Below are positions 9,192 through 17,652 of a stretch of DNA of 64,000 bases, piece after piece (within the stretch, counting starts at the first letter, position 1; the number at the start of each line of letters is the position of its first letter). The notes beneath the pieces are model-generated. The model did not search any database and had not been told where the DNA came from. It saw nothing but the letters and a program-made list of their open reading frames with translations. Made by a program: the position numbers and the translations under genes. This DNA comes from Cyanobacteria bacterium SZAS-4 (GTDB lineage Bacteria > Cyanobacteriota > Vampirovibrionia > Obscuribacterales > Obscuribacteraceae). The DNA lies in NCBI GenBank assembly GCA_018266255.1, contig JAFEAT010000004.1, positions 62,001-126,000 of the forward strand, read 5' to 3'.

Positions 9192-12100
9192 ATGGCAAAC
9201 AATCTCTCCAAACCAGAGCAAAACGGGCTGCGAACAGCCGATGCCACCTCGGAACAAGATAAAGCGACCCACGAGAACTTTTTCAAAGAATTCGCCAATG
9301 CCACCGTCTACTCGGCGCTCGAACAGCCAGCGCTGGGCATAGCGCAGTTTTTCGGCAACGACACTTCAAAAAAAGTGACTGGAGTCTTTAACACGTTCGG
9401 CATCCATGCACCGACTGAAAGCTCAGGCATCAGTGGTTGGACAGCAAATACACTCGGCGGCGCCGTTGGCATGTTGCTTCCGTTTGCCTTGACTAAAGGA
9501 GCACTGAACAAGGCTGGCGTGTTCGGTGAAGCAGAAGTGGGCTTACTTTCGAACCGTTCGCTGCTTGGCATGTCCCTGAAAGAATCTGCTTATACAGGGT
9601 TCGCCTACGGTGCGATCCTGACGCCGAGCAAAGAGACAGACAACGCCGGCACCTTACTGAAAGATCGATTCCTTGGAGGCGTTGGCAGCGCCGCCACCTT
9701 CACAACGCTAACGGCTGGCAGCTTCGGGCTTGGGCGACTGGCTGAGACCAGCCTGGCTGGGCGGATCGGAGCTGATGTAGCGTTACGCAACCCCATCCTG
9801 GCTGGAACCCTGTCGGGTCTCCCAGCTGGCATCGTCAGCAGCGAATACGAATCGATCACGAAGGGCGGTCGGCTTGCCACAGCGTCAGAGTTAGGCGAGT
9901 CGATGGCGGGTATGGCGCTGGTCGGCGGAGTGTTCGGAGCAAAAGCCAAATTCGAACCACAAATCAACTCTGGCACAACTTACATCGCTGACGCTCTGCG
10001 CAGTAAGTTCAACGTTCCACAATTCGAAACTGCAACACAATATCCGGGTGGTACCGGCCGTGATATCACTGATCCTTTGCCGATTATTCACGACGGAAAA
10101 AATGAGACCGCACAGACTACAGAACCAGTAAAAGATGCAGCACCAAAAGCCCCTCCTGTTGAACTACTGCCAGAAGAACAAGTAATGGTGTCGCAGATAG
10201 ATGCAGTGAAAACTGCCGCGGAATGGCGACAACTATCTGAGCACATAAAAGAAAATGCGCGCATCGAAACTGATGTGTGGTTCAACAATCAAATGGAGAG
10301 CAAGGCAGCTTCGCTAAGTGATGCCGAGCTGCAAACACTGTGGCCGCAAATCATCAAAAACGATCCCGCTCAAGCATACCGAATTGCTAAAGAGGCTGGA
10401 ACCGCGCGCACCGAAGATTTATGGCAGAGCCAACTCAAGTCTGTGCAACAAACGCCAGATGCAGAACTCGCAAACGGTCTTGGTCGACTGCTAGTCGTGC
10501 TCGAGCCATCTAAACAAATAGGCGCACTAGAACAGCTTCTTCAGTTAGATAAACCACCAGCCAGCCTCACTCTTGCGCCCACTACCCTCGATGCTGCGAA
10601 CCAACTTACGGCGGCGAAAATGCTAGTCAACGAAGGCATAACGCCTTATTTGACTGGCATTAAGGGAAAAGTCACCGATTGGGCCGACTGGGTTTTCACA
10701 GAGCCACCAGGACAGATGCGTGAGCAGCTTATTACGCAGTTGAGCAAGCACGTAGGCAACGCTACTCACACAACGCAATCACAAGCAGCGGAAGTGAATG
10801 AAATCTTCAAGACTGCTCAAGAAAAAGCAGCCCCATCAGAAATCGAAGCGCTACGCGGAATGCTTCATGCTGCCGACCCTCGCAACCAAACGGCTGAAAG
10901 CGTTGGCATTCGTAAAACAGTTCTCGACGGATTAGATCCGAAATTCGTTGGACGTTTGTTTTTCCACGAACACAACTGGGATGCCAGCGACCGCATTGCC
11001 CAATCGCACCCAGACTTGATCAAGGCGCTAGCCGAAAATACGCGCTTGAACGGTGATATTCCACGCAACGATTTCCTGGCCAAGCTGATGTCAGGCGAGC
11101 CACCAATTACTGCAAGCAAACTAGCTGAATCGCTCAGTGAACTGGCTCAAAATGCCAAAGACAAGCGCCTCGTCTATCCTCTCAGCTACGGTGATTTGCA
11201 GGCACTGGCACAACACGGTGTCAAAGCGGCACCACATGAAGTGGCACCGCTTTTACGTCAACTGCGAGATGATGCGTTACAGACTTTTGGAATGAGCTCT
11301 ACCGGAGAGCAAAACATAAGCACTCCGCGCCTGTTGTCAGACATGACCCTGGCGAAAGAATTCAGCAAGAATAATCCAGAACTTTTTGACACTGAATTCA
11401 GAGAGCCGATCGAACAAGCGATGTCAGATCCCAACCTGTCTTATGACAGACGTCTGGAAGCGGCACGCGCATTAGGCGAACTACAGAGAGGCGGATTCGA
11501 CGCGGCTCAAGCCGTTCACATGCCTGATTTGCGCATGGGCAAGTTCGCAGAACTGTCGCCACAAGAACAAACTCGAATGAGAACAGATGCAGAATCGGCG
11601 TTGCGAGACCGCGCTTCTATGGAAGCCATGCTCGGTAATGGACCACTAGGACGCCTGATGCCAGAAGTCTTCGGCTTCGCCAGTGAAGGTGGAATCGTCG
11701 GACGCAAACAGCACCAGGTGCACGACAACACCGTCGACACTCACTTGCTCGATGTTATGGAAAAAGCAGGCAAGGATCCTCGGTTCAAAAATCTACTGCC
11801 CCAAGACCAGATAAACACGCTCTGGGCATCATTCCTGCACGACGTATCCAAACGAGAAAATATGGTCGACCTCGACCACGGTTGGACATCCACAAGCACG
11901 GCATGGGGAGTGTTGCGCACGCTCGGATATCCCGAGAGCCAGATACAACGCATTACAGACATAATGGGTCGAGACTTCGACCTGAGCTACGATCCTGACC
12001 ATAAGAACTCAGTGCGCTTCCAAGATCAAGATGCTCTCGATGATGTGATAACAGCTTACAGAGCGCCAGGCGCACTAGATATGGTATCAATCCTGAATGC

Positions 12101-13055
12101 CTCCGACATTCAATCGGTCAAAGCTGACGGCAGCTGGTACACGCCTGAAGTAATCAAAGAACTAGAGACGATCCGCACTATGGGTCAAGAACGCGTTGAT
12201 TACTTGAACCGAAACTTATTGCCAGTGATGACAACAGCGATGCCAAAAGGATTCGGTGCGCACGAAATGTCTGATTACAATGTCATGGTCCATTCATCTC
12301 CAGATTTGACGGGACAATTTCTCAGACACCGCTCGACAGTTGAATCTCCAGAGTTCTCGATGTCAGTTTCCTTGTTGACTCCAGACCATCGAAACACGTA
12401 TACAGATTTCCGCAACGTGAACGCCACTGAGTCTCAGGTGGTGGCACTTGTGGATGGGCCATTCGAGCACATAGCGCAGGCGCATCGAGGTAACCTCTCG
12501 ACAGGCAAGTCGGTGGGCTGGGATGGGCACGTGGAGCTTGTGCGACGATGGGCTTCAGACCACCGTGCTGAAAGATTGTCACAAGAAGCTGAAGCCAAAT
12601 TGGCAGAGTTGAACATACCTCCTGACCCAACTGTGGCTCCGGAAAACAATCCACGCCTGGCACAATTGCGGCGCATTCTCTCGCAGTTCAACAATCTGGA
12701 CGACTTGACCAGAGCGGCAGGTAGAGACAATCAGTATGTCGTTGCGGCTCATGAAATCAACGGCTTGCTCACGAGCGAACGTGATGGCACACCGCTGAAA
12801 ACGCACAACGAAATCAAAATCAATAATCCAATAGTGACGAGCATCGGACTATTGAGAAAGCCAAATCAGACAATTTATTTCGAAGGCGTCTCTGACAGTG
12901 CACTGTATGACTTATGGCAGGGTCACATTCCTGACTATGTTCGCAACGGCGAACCCGGAAGAGCACCGCAGGGCTCACTTGTAATCAACGGGGAGCTTCT
13001 GAAATCAGCTAAAGCAAATGATTTACCGTTTGTCGTGCTAAATCCCAGAGAATAG
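9192..13055 (+). CDS. Large modular protein with HD phosphohydrolase-like domain
   Basis: A 1287-residue protein. Residues about 30-255 form a Gly/Ala-rich hydrophobic module shared with the GH130 fusion at 2065-3846. Residues 255-330 are a Pro/Thr linker, followed by a long helical region. An HD-like domain lies around 840-970: VDTHLLDVM, FLHDVSKR with His-Asp at 883-884, DHGWTSTS, and a later Asp-rich DIMGRDFDLSYDPDH. These fit metal ligands of HD-family phosphohydrolases, but the substrate is unknown. The C-terminal 250 residues, including VDGPFEHIAQAHRGNLSTGK, are unassigned. There is no signal peptide. The gene follows a structured leader (9041-9182) and precedes the methionine-salvage genes by 83 bases. 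Confidence 0.75.
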   Translation: MANNLSKPEQNGLRTADATSEQDKATHENFFKEFANATVYSALEQPALGIAQFFGNDTSKKVTGVFNTFGIHAPTESSGISGWTANTLGGAVGMLLPFALTKGALNKAGVFGEAEVGLLSNRSLLGMSLKESAYTGFAYGAILTPSKETDNAGTLLKDRFLGGVGSAATFTTLTAGSFGLGRLAETSLAGRIGADVALRNPILAGTLSGLPAGIVSSEYESITKGGRLATASELGESMAGMALVGGVFGAKAKFEPQINSGTTYIADALRSKFNVPQFETATQYPGGTGRDITDPLPIIHDGKNETAQTTEPVKDAAPKAPPVELLPEEQVMVSQIDAVKTAAEWRQLSEHIKENARIETDVWFNNQMESKAASLSDAELQTLWPQIIKNDPAQAYRIAKEAGTARTEDLWQSQLKSVQQTPDAELANGLGRLLVVLEPSKQIGALEQLLQLDKPPASLTLAPTTLDAANQLTAAKMLVNEGITPYLTGIKGKVTDWADWVFTEPPGQMREQLITQLSKHVGNATHTTQSQAAEVNEIFKTAQEKAAPSEIEALRGMLHAADPRNQTAESVGIRKTVLDGLDPKFVGRLFFHEHNWDASDRIAQSHPDLIKALAENTRLNGDIPRNDFLAKLMSGEPPITASKLAESLSELAQNAKDKRLVYPLSYGDLQALAQHGVKAAPHEVAPLLRQLRDDALQTFGMSSTGEQNISTPRLLSDMTLAKEFSKNNPELFDTEFREPIEQAMSDPNLSYDRRLEAARALGELQRGGFDAAQAVHMPDLRMGKFAELSPQEQTRMRTDAESALRDRASMEAMLGNGPLGRLMPEVFGFASEGGIVGRKQHQVHDNTVDTHLLDVMEKAGKDPRFKNLLPQDQINTLWASFLHDVSKRENMVDLDHGWTSTSTAWGVLRTLGYPESQIQRITDIMGRDFDLSYDPDHKNSVRFQDQDALDDVITAYRAPGALDMVSILNASDIQSVKADGSWYTPEVIKELETIRTMGQERVDYLNRNLLPVMTTAMPKGFGAHEMSDYNVMVHSSPDLTGQFLRHRSTVESPEFSMSVSLLTPDHRNTYTDFRNVNATESQVVALVDGPFEHIAQAHRGNLSTGKSVGWDGHVELVRRWASDHRAERLSQEAEAKLAELNIPPDPTVAPENNPRLAQLRRILSQFNNLDDLTRAAGRDNQYVVAAHEINGLLTSERDGTPLKTHNEIKINNPIVTSIGLLRKPNQTIYFEGVSDSALYDLWQGHIPDYVRNGEPGRAPQGSLVINGELLKSAKANDLPFVVLNPRE

Positions 13056-13114
13056 CGTTCATCTCAAAATGAAACAAAACGAACGGCGAGAGCGCTGGGC
13101 AGCGGCGGCTCGCC

Positions 13115-13120
13115 TATAAT
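13115..13120 (+). promoter_or_regulatory. Possible -10 element for mtnBDC
   Basis: A perfect TATAAT lies 18 bases before the mtnB start codon, in a 83-base gap after the HD-domain gene. No convincing -35 hexamer sits 16-18 bases upstream, and the predicted leader would be very short, with the GGAG ribosome site near its 5' end. It is therefore only a plausible promoter element. Confidence 0.3.
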
Positions 13121-13138
13121 CTGGGGCGGAGAAATCTT

Positions 13139-13801
13139 ATGCTCAACCTGGCGAACACCAATCACACTAAAAAAATTCATGACGCTGCAAGTGACATGGT
13201 TGCCTATGGACAAGCGTTCTATGCGAAGGGATGGAATCTTGCCACGAGCAGCAACTACAGCGCTGTAGTGAGCGAGGAGCCGCTGCAGGTGTTGATGACA
13301 GCAAGCGGTAAACACAAAGGCGAATTGACCACATCAGATTTCGTTCTAGTAGACGAGAGTTTGAAAGTTGTCGAGCCAGATGGAAAACCTTCCACAACAA
13401 ATTTAAAACCATCAGCAGAAGCAGCCCTGCATCTGGCTATCGCACGACGCGCTGGTGTTGGTGCTGTTCTGCACACGCATTCGATCTGGAGCACAATTTT
13501 GTCGGAGCGCTACTTTGCAGACAAAGCTGTGACGCTTTCAGGTTACGAAATGCTGAAAGCACTTGCTGGCATCAAGACACATGAGACGACGGTGCGCATT
13601 GCGATTTTAGAGAATTCTCAAGATATGGATGAAGTGGCAGAAATCGTAAACGCAAAAATCGATAGCGGCGAAATCGAGCACGGATTTTTACTGAAAGGAC
13701 ACGGATTGTACACATGGGCAGCCAGTCTAGCTGCGGCCCGCAATCAGGTCGAGGCGCTCGAATTCCTGTTTGAAGTTGTTGGCCGAAGCGGAGGTTCATA
13801 G
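13139..13801 (+). CDS. mtnB: Methylthioribulose-1-phosphate dehydratase
   Basis: A 220-residue class II aldolase/adducin-fold protein. MtnB dehydrates 5-methylthioribulose-1-phosphate to the diketo compound in the methionine salvage pathway, in the cytoplasm. Visible family marks are SSNYSA near the N-terminus, the Zn-ligand HTH motif (VLHTHSIWST), and a C-terminal GHGLYTWA with the third His. Length is normal for the family. A GGAG lies seven bases before the ATG. The stop TAG overlaps the GTG start of mtnD by one base, so the genes are coupled. Confidence 0.92.
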   Translation: MLNLANTNHTKKIHDAASDMVAYGQAFYAKGWNLATSSNYSAVVSEEPLQVLMTASGKHKGELTTSDFVLVDESLKVVEPDGKPSTTNLKPSAEAALHLAIARRAGVGAVLHTHSIWSTILSERYFADKAVTLSGYEMLKALAGIKTHETTVRIAILENSQDMDEVAEIVNAKIDSGEIEHGFLLKGHGLYTWAASLAAARNQVEALEFLFEVVGRSGGS

Positions 13802-14376
13802 TGGCTGTATTGACTGTGCCGGATCAGAACTTGCGCATTGAAGATGTGGCAGAAATCGCCGCGTTCATGGAGAAACAAGGGCTCTGGTATGAGCGCTGGG
13901 ATCTTTCCAAACTGCCGCCGATTGAGGCTTCGCAAGAAACAATCCTCGAGTGTTATAAAGATGAGATTGCTCGCTTGAATGAGCGCGGTGGATACGTGAC
14001 CGCAGATGTAATCAACGTCAGTCCCGCGACGCCAGGGCTCGATGCGATGTTGCAAAAATTTTCGCCTGAGCACACTCACAGTGAAGACGAGGTTCGTTTC
14101 GTTGTGCACGGTCGCGGTGTGTTTCACATAAACCCTGTAGAAGGACCAGTTTTCGCGATCGAGATGGAATCTGGAGATTTGATCAACGTTCCTGCTGGCA
14201 CGCGTCACTGGTTCAATTTATGTGCCGAAAAGACGATCGTCACCATCCGTCTATTTCAAGACACGACAGGTTGGACTCCGCATTATTTGGAAAAATCAAA
14301 GCACCTCGACTATCAACCTGTCTGCCTCGGTCCCAAGCCGCTGTTTATGCGCTCTGAAGCGGGAACAAACAAGTGA
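13801..14376 (+). CDS. mtnD: Acireductone dioxygenase
   Basis: A 191-residue cupin. It oxidises the acireductone (1,2-dihydroxy-3-keto-5-methylthiopentene) to the keto-acid precursor of methionine with Fe, or to an off-pathway product with Ni. The metal-binding set is visible: H-x-H-x4-E in EHTHSEDEVRFVVHG, and a later His in GTRHWFN. It starts with GTG overlapping the mtnB stop by one base and ends overlapping the next gene by four bases (GTGA). Its order after mtnB and before mtnC does not follow the reaction order, but all three steps are present. Confidence 0.93.
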   Translation: MAVLTVPDQNLRIEDVAEIAAFMEKQGLWYERWDLSKLPPIEASQETILECYKDEIARLNERGGYVTADVINVSPATPGLDAMLQKFSPEHTHSEDEVRFVVHGRGVFHINPVEGPVFAIEMESGDLINVPAGTRHWFNLCAEKTIVTIRLFQDTTGWTPHYLEKSKHLDYQPVCLGPKPLFMRSEAGTNK

Positions 14377-15170
14377 TCGTGTCGAAAGCACGTTGCATAT
14401 TGCTAGACATCGAAGGCACGACATCCGCTATTAGCTTCGTCTACGATGTACTGTTTCCATTCGCCAGAACTGAATTGCGAGAGTATTTGCAGGCGAACTG
14501 GCACTCCAAAGATGTGCAAAAGGCTGTTGCCTTCCTGGCTGCAGACTTAGGACACAAGACTGCCGACGATTGGTTCAAGTCGGCAGGCGATCAACAAGCC
14601 GATCCAGATTGTGTTGGGGATTCCGATCGCGAAACAGATAAAGCAATCGAAAAGGCGCGACAAGCATTGGTCGTTTGTGAAATCGAACGATTGATGGACG
14701 CAGACGTAAAGTCTACTGGCTTGAAAGAGCTGCAAGGATTAATCTGGGCCGTTGGATATGCGAAGGGCAAGCTCTCGTCGCATGTTTTTGAAGACGTCGC
14801 ACCAGCAATGAGAGATTGGAAAAACTCAGGAATCGATCTGCGAATCTTTTCCTCGGGAAGCATCAACGCACAAAAGGTATTTTTCAAGCACACCAAAGAT
14901 GGTGCCCTATCGGACTACTTATCGGGCTACTACGACACTACAACAGGACCAAAGCGAGAGCCGGCAAGCTACAAACTAATTGCAAAAGATGCCGGTTTCA
15001 CCCCTAGCGAAGTGCTTTTCCTGAGCGATGTAGAGCCAGAACTGCAAGCTGCACATGAGGCGGGCATGCAAGTCGCGCTGGTCGTGCGCCCGGGCAACGC
15101 TACCTTAGAGTCAGAGAACTTTCCCGTGATTACTTCGTTCGACCAGATTTCACTTGCAAATCGGTCCTGA
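14373..15170 (+). CDS. mtnC: Enolase-phosphatase E1
   Basis: A 265-residue HAD-superfamily enzyme that enolises and then dephosphorylates 2,3-diketo-5-methylthiopentyl-1-phosphate to acireductone, linking the MtnB and MtnD steps. HAD motif I is LLDIEGTTSAISFVYDVLFP, which is typical of this subfamily; motif II is IFSSGS; the Lys of motif III sits in GPKREPASY; motif IV is FLSDVEPEL. The start codon is GTG within a GTGA overlap with mtnD. Other salvage genes (mtnA, mtnK or mtnP, and the final transaminase) are not in this window. Confidence 0.93.
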   Translation: MIVSKARCILLDIEGTTSAISFVYDVLFPFARTELREYLQANWHSKDVQKAVAFLAADLGHKTADDWFKSAGDQQADPDCVGDSDRETDKAIEKARQALVVCEIERLMDADVKSTGLKELQGLIWAVGYAKGKLSSHVFEDVAPAMRDWKNSGIDLRIFSSGSINAQKVFFKHTKDGALSDYLSGYYDTTTGPKREPASYKLIAKDAGFTPSEVLFLSDVEPELQAAHEAGMQVALVVRPGNATLESENFPVITSFDQISLANRS

Positions 15171-15187
15171 GAAAGGACCTGCGATTT
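15158..15187 (+). terminator. Hairpin over the mtnC stop codon
   Basis: GGTCCT (15163-15168) pairs with AGGACC (15174-15179) around loop GAGAA, extended by AAATC/GATTT (15158-15162 with 15183-15187) across a three-base bulge. The stop codon TGA is inside it. There is no following T-run, so this is an imperfect terminator or a 3'-end stabiliser for the mtnBDC transcript. Confidence 0.35.
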
Positions 15188-15277
15188 AGGTTGGTCTCCG
15201 AAAATTCACTAGTCTGTAACTACTCTCGATTAATCTACTGACATCGAAACGAATCAAGCCCATTAGATTCGCATCGA

Positions 15278-15367
15278 TGACCCACAAAGCACCTCGTGGT
15301 GAACGGCTGCTTCGCCGCTACTGATTCGTGTTTCCGCACGATAGCGACTGCCGTGCTTTGTCGGTCA
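15278..15367 (+). ncRNA. Structured leader RNA candidate before the EF-hand-like gene
   Basis: A long helix joins 15278-15292 to 15353-15367: 15 positions with a single C-C mismatch (TGACC-c-ACAAAGCAC with GTGCTTTGT-c-GGTCA). It closes an internal region with two further hairpins: CGGC/GCCG at 15304-15307 and 15314-15317, and TCGTG/CACGA at 15326-15330 and 15337-15341. It sits 34 bases before the ATG of the 697-residue gene. It could be a 5' leader regulator or an independent small RNA. No known class was recognised. Confidence 0.45.
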
Positions 15368-15400
15368 GATCAATTCCCTGTTTCTTAGGAGTATTTACTA

Positions 15401-17494
15401 ATGCCAGACACTACTAACGAATCCGCAAAACCGATTGAAACCGCCGATAGCTCGCTCAAAAAAGCGACCACAAGTGAAGCGGCTAAGGAAGCTCTGAATG
15501 GTCTCGCGCAAAGCAGCGATCCCACCCAACGAGCACAAGAAGTTTCGCAGGCGACGAGCGTTCTCGTTCACAACGGTGACTTACCACAATTACTTTTAGT
15601 ATTCGACGGCAACGAAAATTTAGGCAAGCTCGGCATGGGTGACGACCAGATCAACAAGAACGATCCGAAAGAAATGGCAGCATTGCAGTCCGCCGCAGAA
15701 ACCGGTTCATTTACCGATGTAGACGGTAACGTGGTGACTTTGACGGCTGCTGAGCAGATAGCGGCGCAGGCACTTTTCGAGAATTTCGATGCTATCGAGA
15801 AAACCGGTGTTGATGGAGCAGGCGATTCAATTATCTCCACCGCTGATATCAATCATGCCGCCACTGACGCCACTGCACAAGCTGCTCTGGGCGCACGGTA
15901 TGGAGACCTCGAATCCGTCGTAATGGCATTTCCAGGGTTAGAAGATGGTTCAGTAGATCCAGCCGCATTTACCAAAGTCTTCGGAAAAGATGCTGTCTCC
16001 AAAACAGATATCGAAACACTTTTGAGAAGTCCCGAGTTTGACAATTTGACCGAACAGCAACAGCGCGGAGTGCTTGCTCTGTACACTCAATACGACAGTA
16101 TTGCAGGCAGAGACGGCGATGCAAGCAGTGTCACCCCCGATGAAGTATGGGGCGCAGCCGGAGAGGTTGGTATCAATTTTGGTGGCAACAAAGATTCGAT
16201 GGCTGAGCAGCAAGCCGAGATAGATGCATACGAGGGATCACAATCACAGACCCCAGTTACCGGCGATACTGTCGATGGAATTATACGCGACCTCGAAAAA
16301 CCCATGCCATCTGGACTTGCAGTGTTTGATTATCTCGACAGCATCGACCAGAACCCAGACGGCAGCATAACGCAAGAGCAAGTCCATGCGCTTGCAACGA
16401 GTCCAATGCTCAGTCTAATGGATCCCAAAATGGCCGCTTCCATTCAGACACTAGACCAAAACTGGCATCAGCTTAGTGGTGGCAAAGACACTATGACAAT
16501 CACTGACCTGGCAGCCCAATCCACTTCATACAAAGACGATGCTACGCCCGAAGCAATCAAAGCGCATGCAGTGGAAGCGGCCGCACCACCAACTGCTGGT
16601 CAAGTCGATGATGCTATGCGAGCTATTTACCAGTCAAATCCAGGCACAAACACAACGGTGTTCGACTCCCTCACAGCCGGTCAGGAAGGCGCGGCGGAAG
16701 ATCGTAAGGGCTTCACCAAAGACGACATCGATAGAACACTGGAAGATTATTCCTCGATCTATGGCGCAGATTCGCCCGAGTACAAAGCTGCGCAACAGAG
16801 CCTGGGACAAATTCGCAGTGACTTCGATAAGTACGACACGAACGGAGACGGCGCAATTAGCTACAGCGAAATGAAAGCGCTTTCCGGAGACGGTCGCAGC
16901 GTCAGCGAACTGCAAGCAAATTACGGACCAGCAGACTCAGCTACGATGTCGAAATTACTTGCTGCAGGTGGTGACTACAGTCATCAGACAGGTCAGAAAA
17001 ACCTCACCCAAGATGAATTGAGAACCTACATCAGTCAGTTGCCCGCAGATTCGCCAGAAAAAGCAACGCTGCAATACGTACTGAATCACTATGATCAAAT
17101 CAAAGCCGCAGACGGTGACGCTAAAACTCTAACTTGGAATGACATCGAAACCTTCGCCGGTTCGGACGGAAGCAGTGCTTCTAGTGGAAACTCCAGCAAT
17201 TTGAAACCTGGTGACAAGGTGCCGCTCGGAATCGGCACGGGGGTCGTAAACGAAGATGGCACAGTGTCATACACCATCGGTGAATGGACCCAAGAAGATC
17301 AAAGAGAAACTCCAAATCTCCTGGCCAACACCGTCTTAGATATGTGGGGATTCGAGGGACCTTACAGCGACGAGTTGATCAAACAAACTCTTGCGGTAAT
17401 CCAAACAGCGAATCCTGATGTTGACATCCTCAACTATCCGACAGGAGTTGAAATTACAATTCCAGGTGAGCCACCGTCATCGGAAGAAGAGTAA
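15401..17494 (+). CDS. Large acidic EF-hand-like repeat protein
   Basis: A 697-residue, strongly acidic protein without signal peptide. It has one canonical EF-hand loop, DKYDTNGDGAISYSEMKAL (about 474-493), with Asp, Asn, Asp and the twelfth-position Glu. Several degenerate relatives share an F/Y-D...DGD...T/S..E/D pattern, at YDSIAGRDGDASSVTPDEVW, DQNPDGSITQEQV and YDQIKAADGDAKTLTWNDIE. Calcium binding is therefore likely at one or more loops. The C-terminus (DELIKQTLAVIQTANPD, then GVEITIP) resembles a LysM motif, which would bind peptidoglycan-type glycans. AGGAG lies nine bases before the ATG. It precedes the C39-like peptidase gene by 158 bases in the same direction. Confidence 0.7.
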   Translation: MPDTTNESAKPIETADSSLKKATTSEAAKEALNGLAQSSDPTQRAQEVSQATSVLVHNGDLPQLLLVFDGNENLGKLGMGDDQINKNDPKEMAALQSAAETGSFTDVDGNVVTLTAAEQIAAQALFENFDAIEKTGVDGAGDSIISTADINHAATDATAQAALGARYGDLESVVMAFPGLEDGSVDPAAFTKVFGKDAVSKTDIETLLRSPEFDNLTEQQQRGVLALYTQYDSIAGRDGDASSVTPDEVWGAAGEVGINFGGNKDSMAEQQAEIDAYEGSQSQTPVTGDTVDGIIRDLEKPMPSGLAVFDYLDSIDQNPDGSITQEQVHALATSPMLSLMDPKMAASIQTLDQNWHQLSGGKDTMTITDLAAQSTSYKDDATPEAIKAHAVEAAAPPTAGQVDDAMRAIYQSNPGTNTTVFDSLTAGQEGAAEDRKGFTKDDIDRTLEDYSSIYGADSPEYKAAQQSLGQIRSDFDKYDTNGDGAISYSEMKALSGDGRSVSELQANYGPADSATMSKLLAAGGDYSHQTGQKNLTQDELRTYISQLPADSPEKATLQYVLNHYDQIKAADGDAKTLTWNDIETFAGSDGSSASSGNSSNLKPGDKVPLGIGTGVVNEDGTVSYTIGEWTQEDQRETPNLLANTVLDMWGFEGPYSDELIKQTLAVIQTANPDVDILNYPTGVEITIPGEPPSSEEE

Positions 17495-17652
17495 GGCACC
17501 AATCAGATTTGCAGGGAAGCCCAGCGGTGCTGGTATTTCAGAAGCAGAGATGCCAGCGCCAGAGGGCCGTTCAAGTAAATCGATCGACCAACAACATCGA
17601 ACGGACTGCACCAAATTTAATACCAGACGGATAACCCACGGATAACACGACA

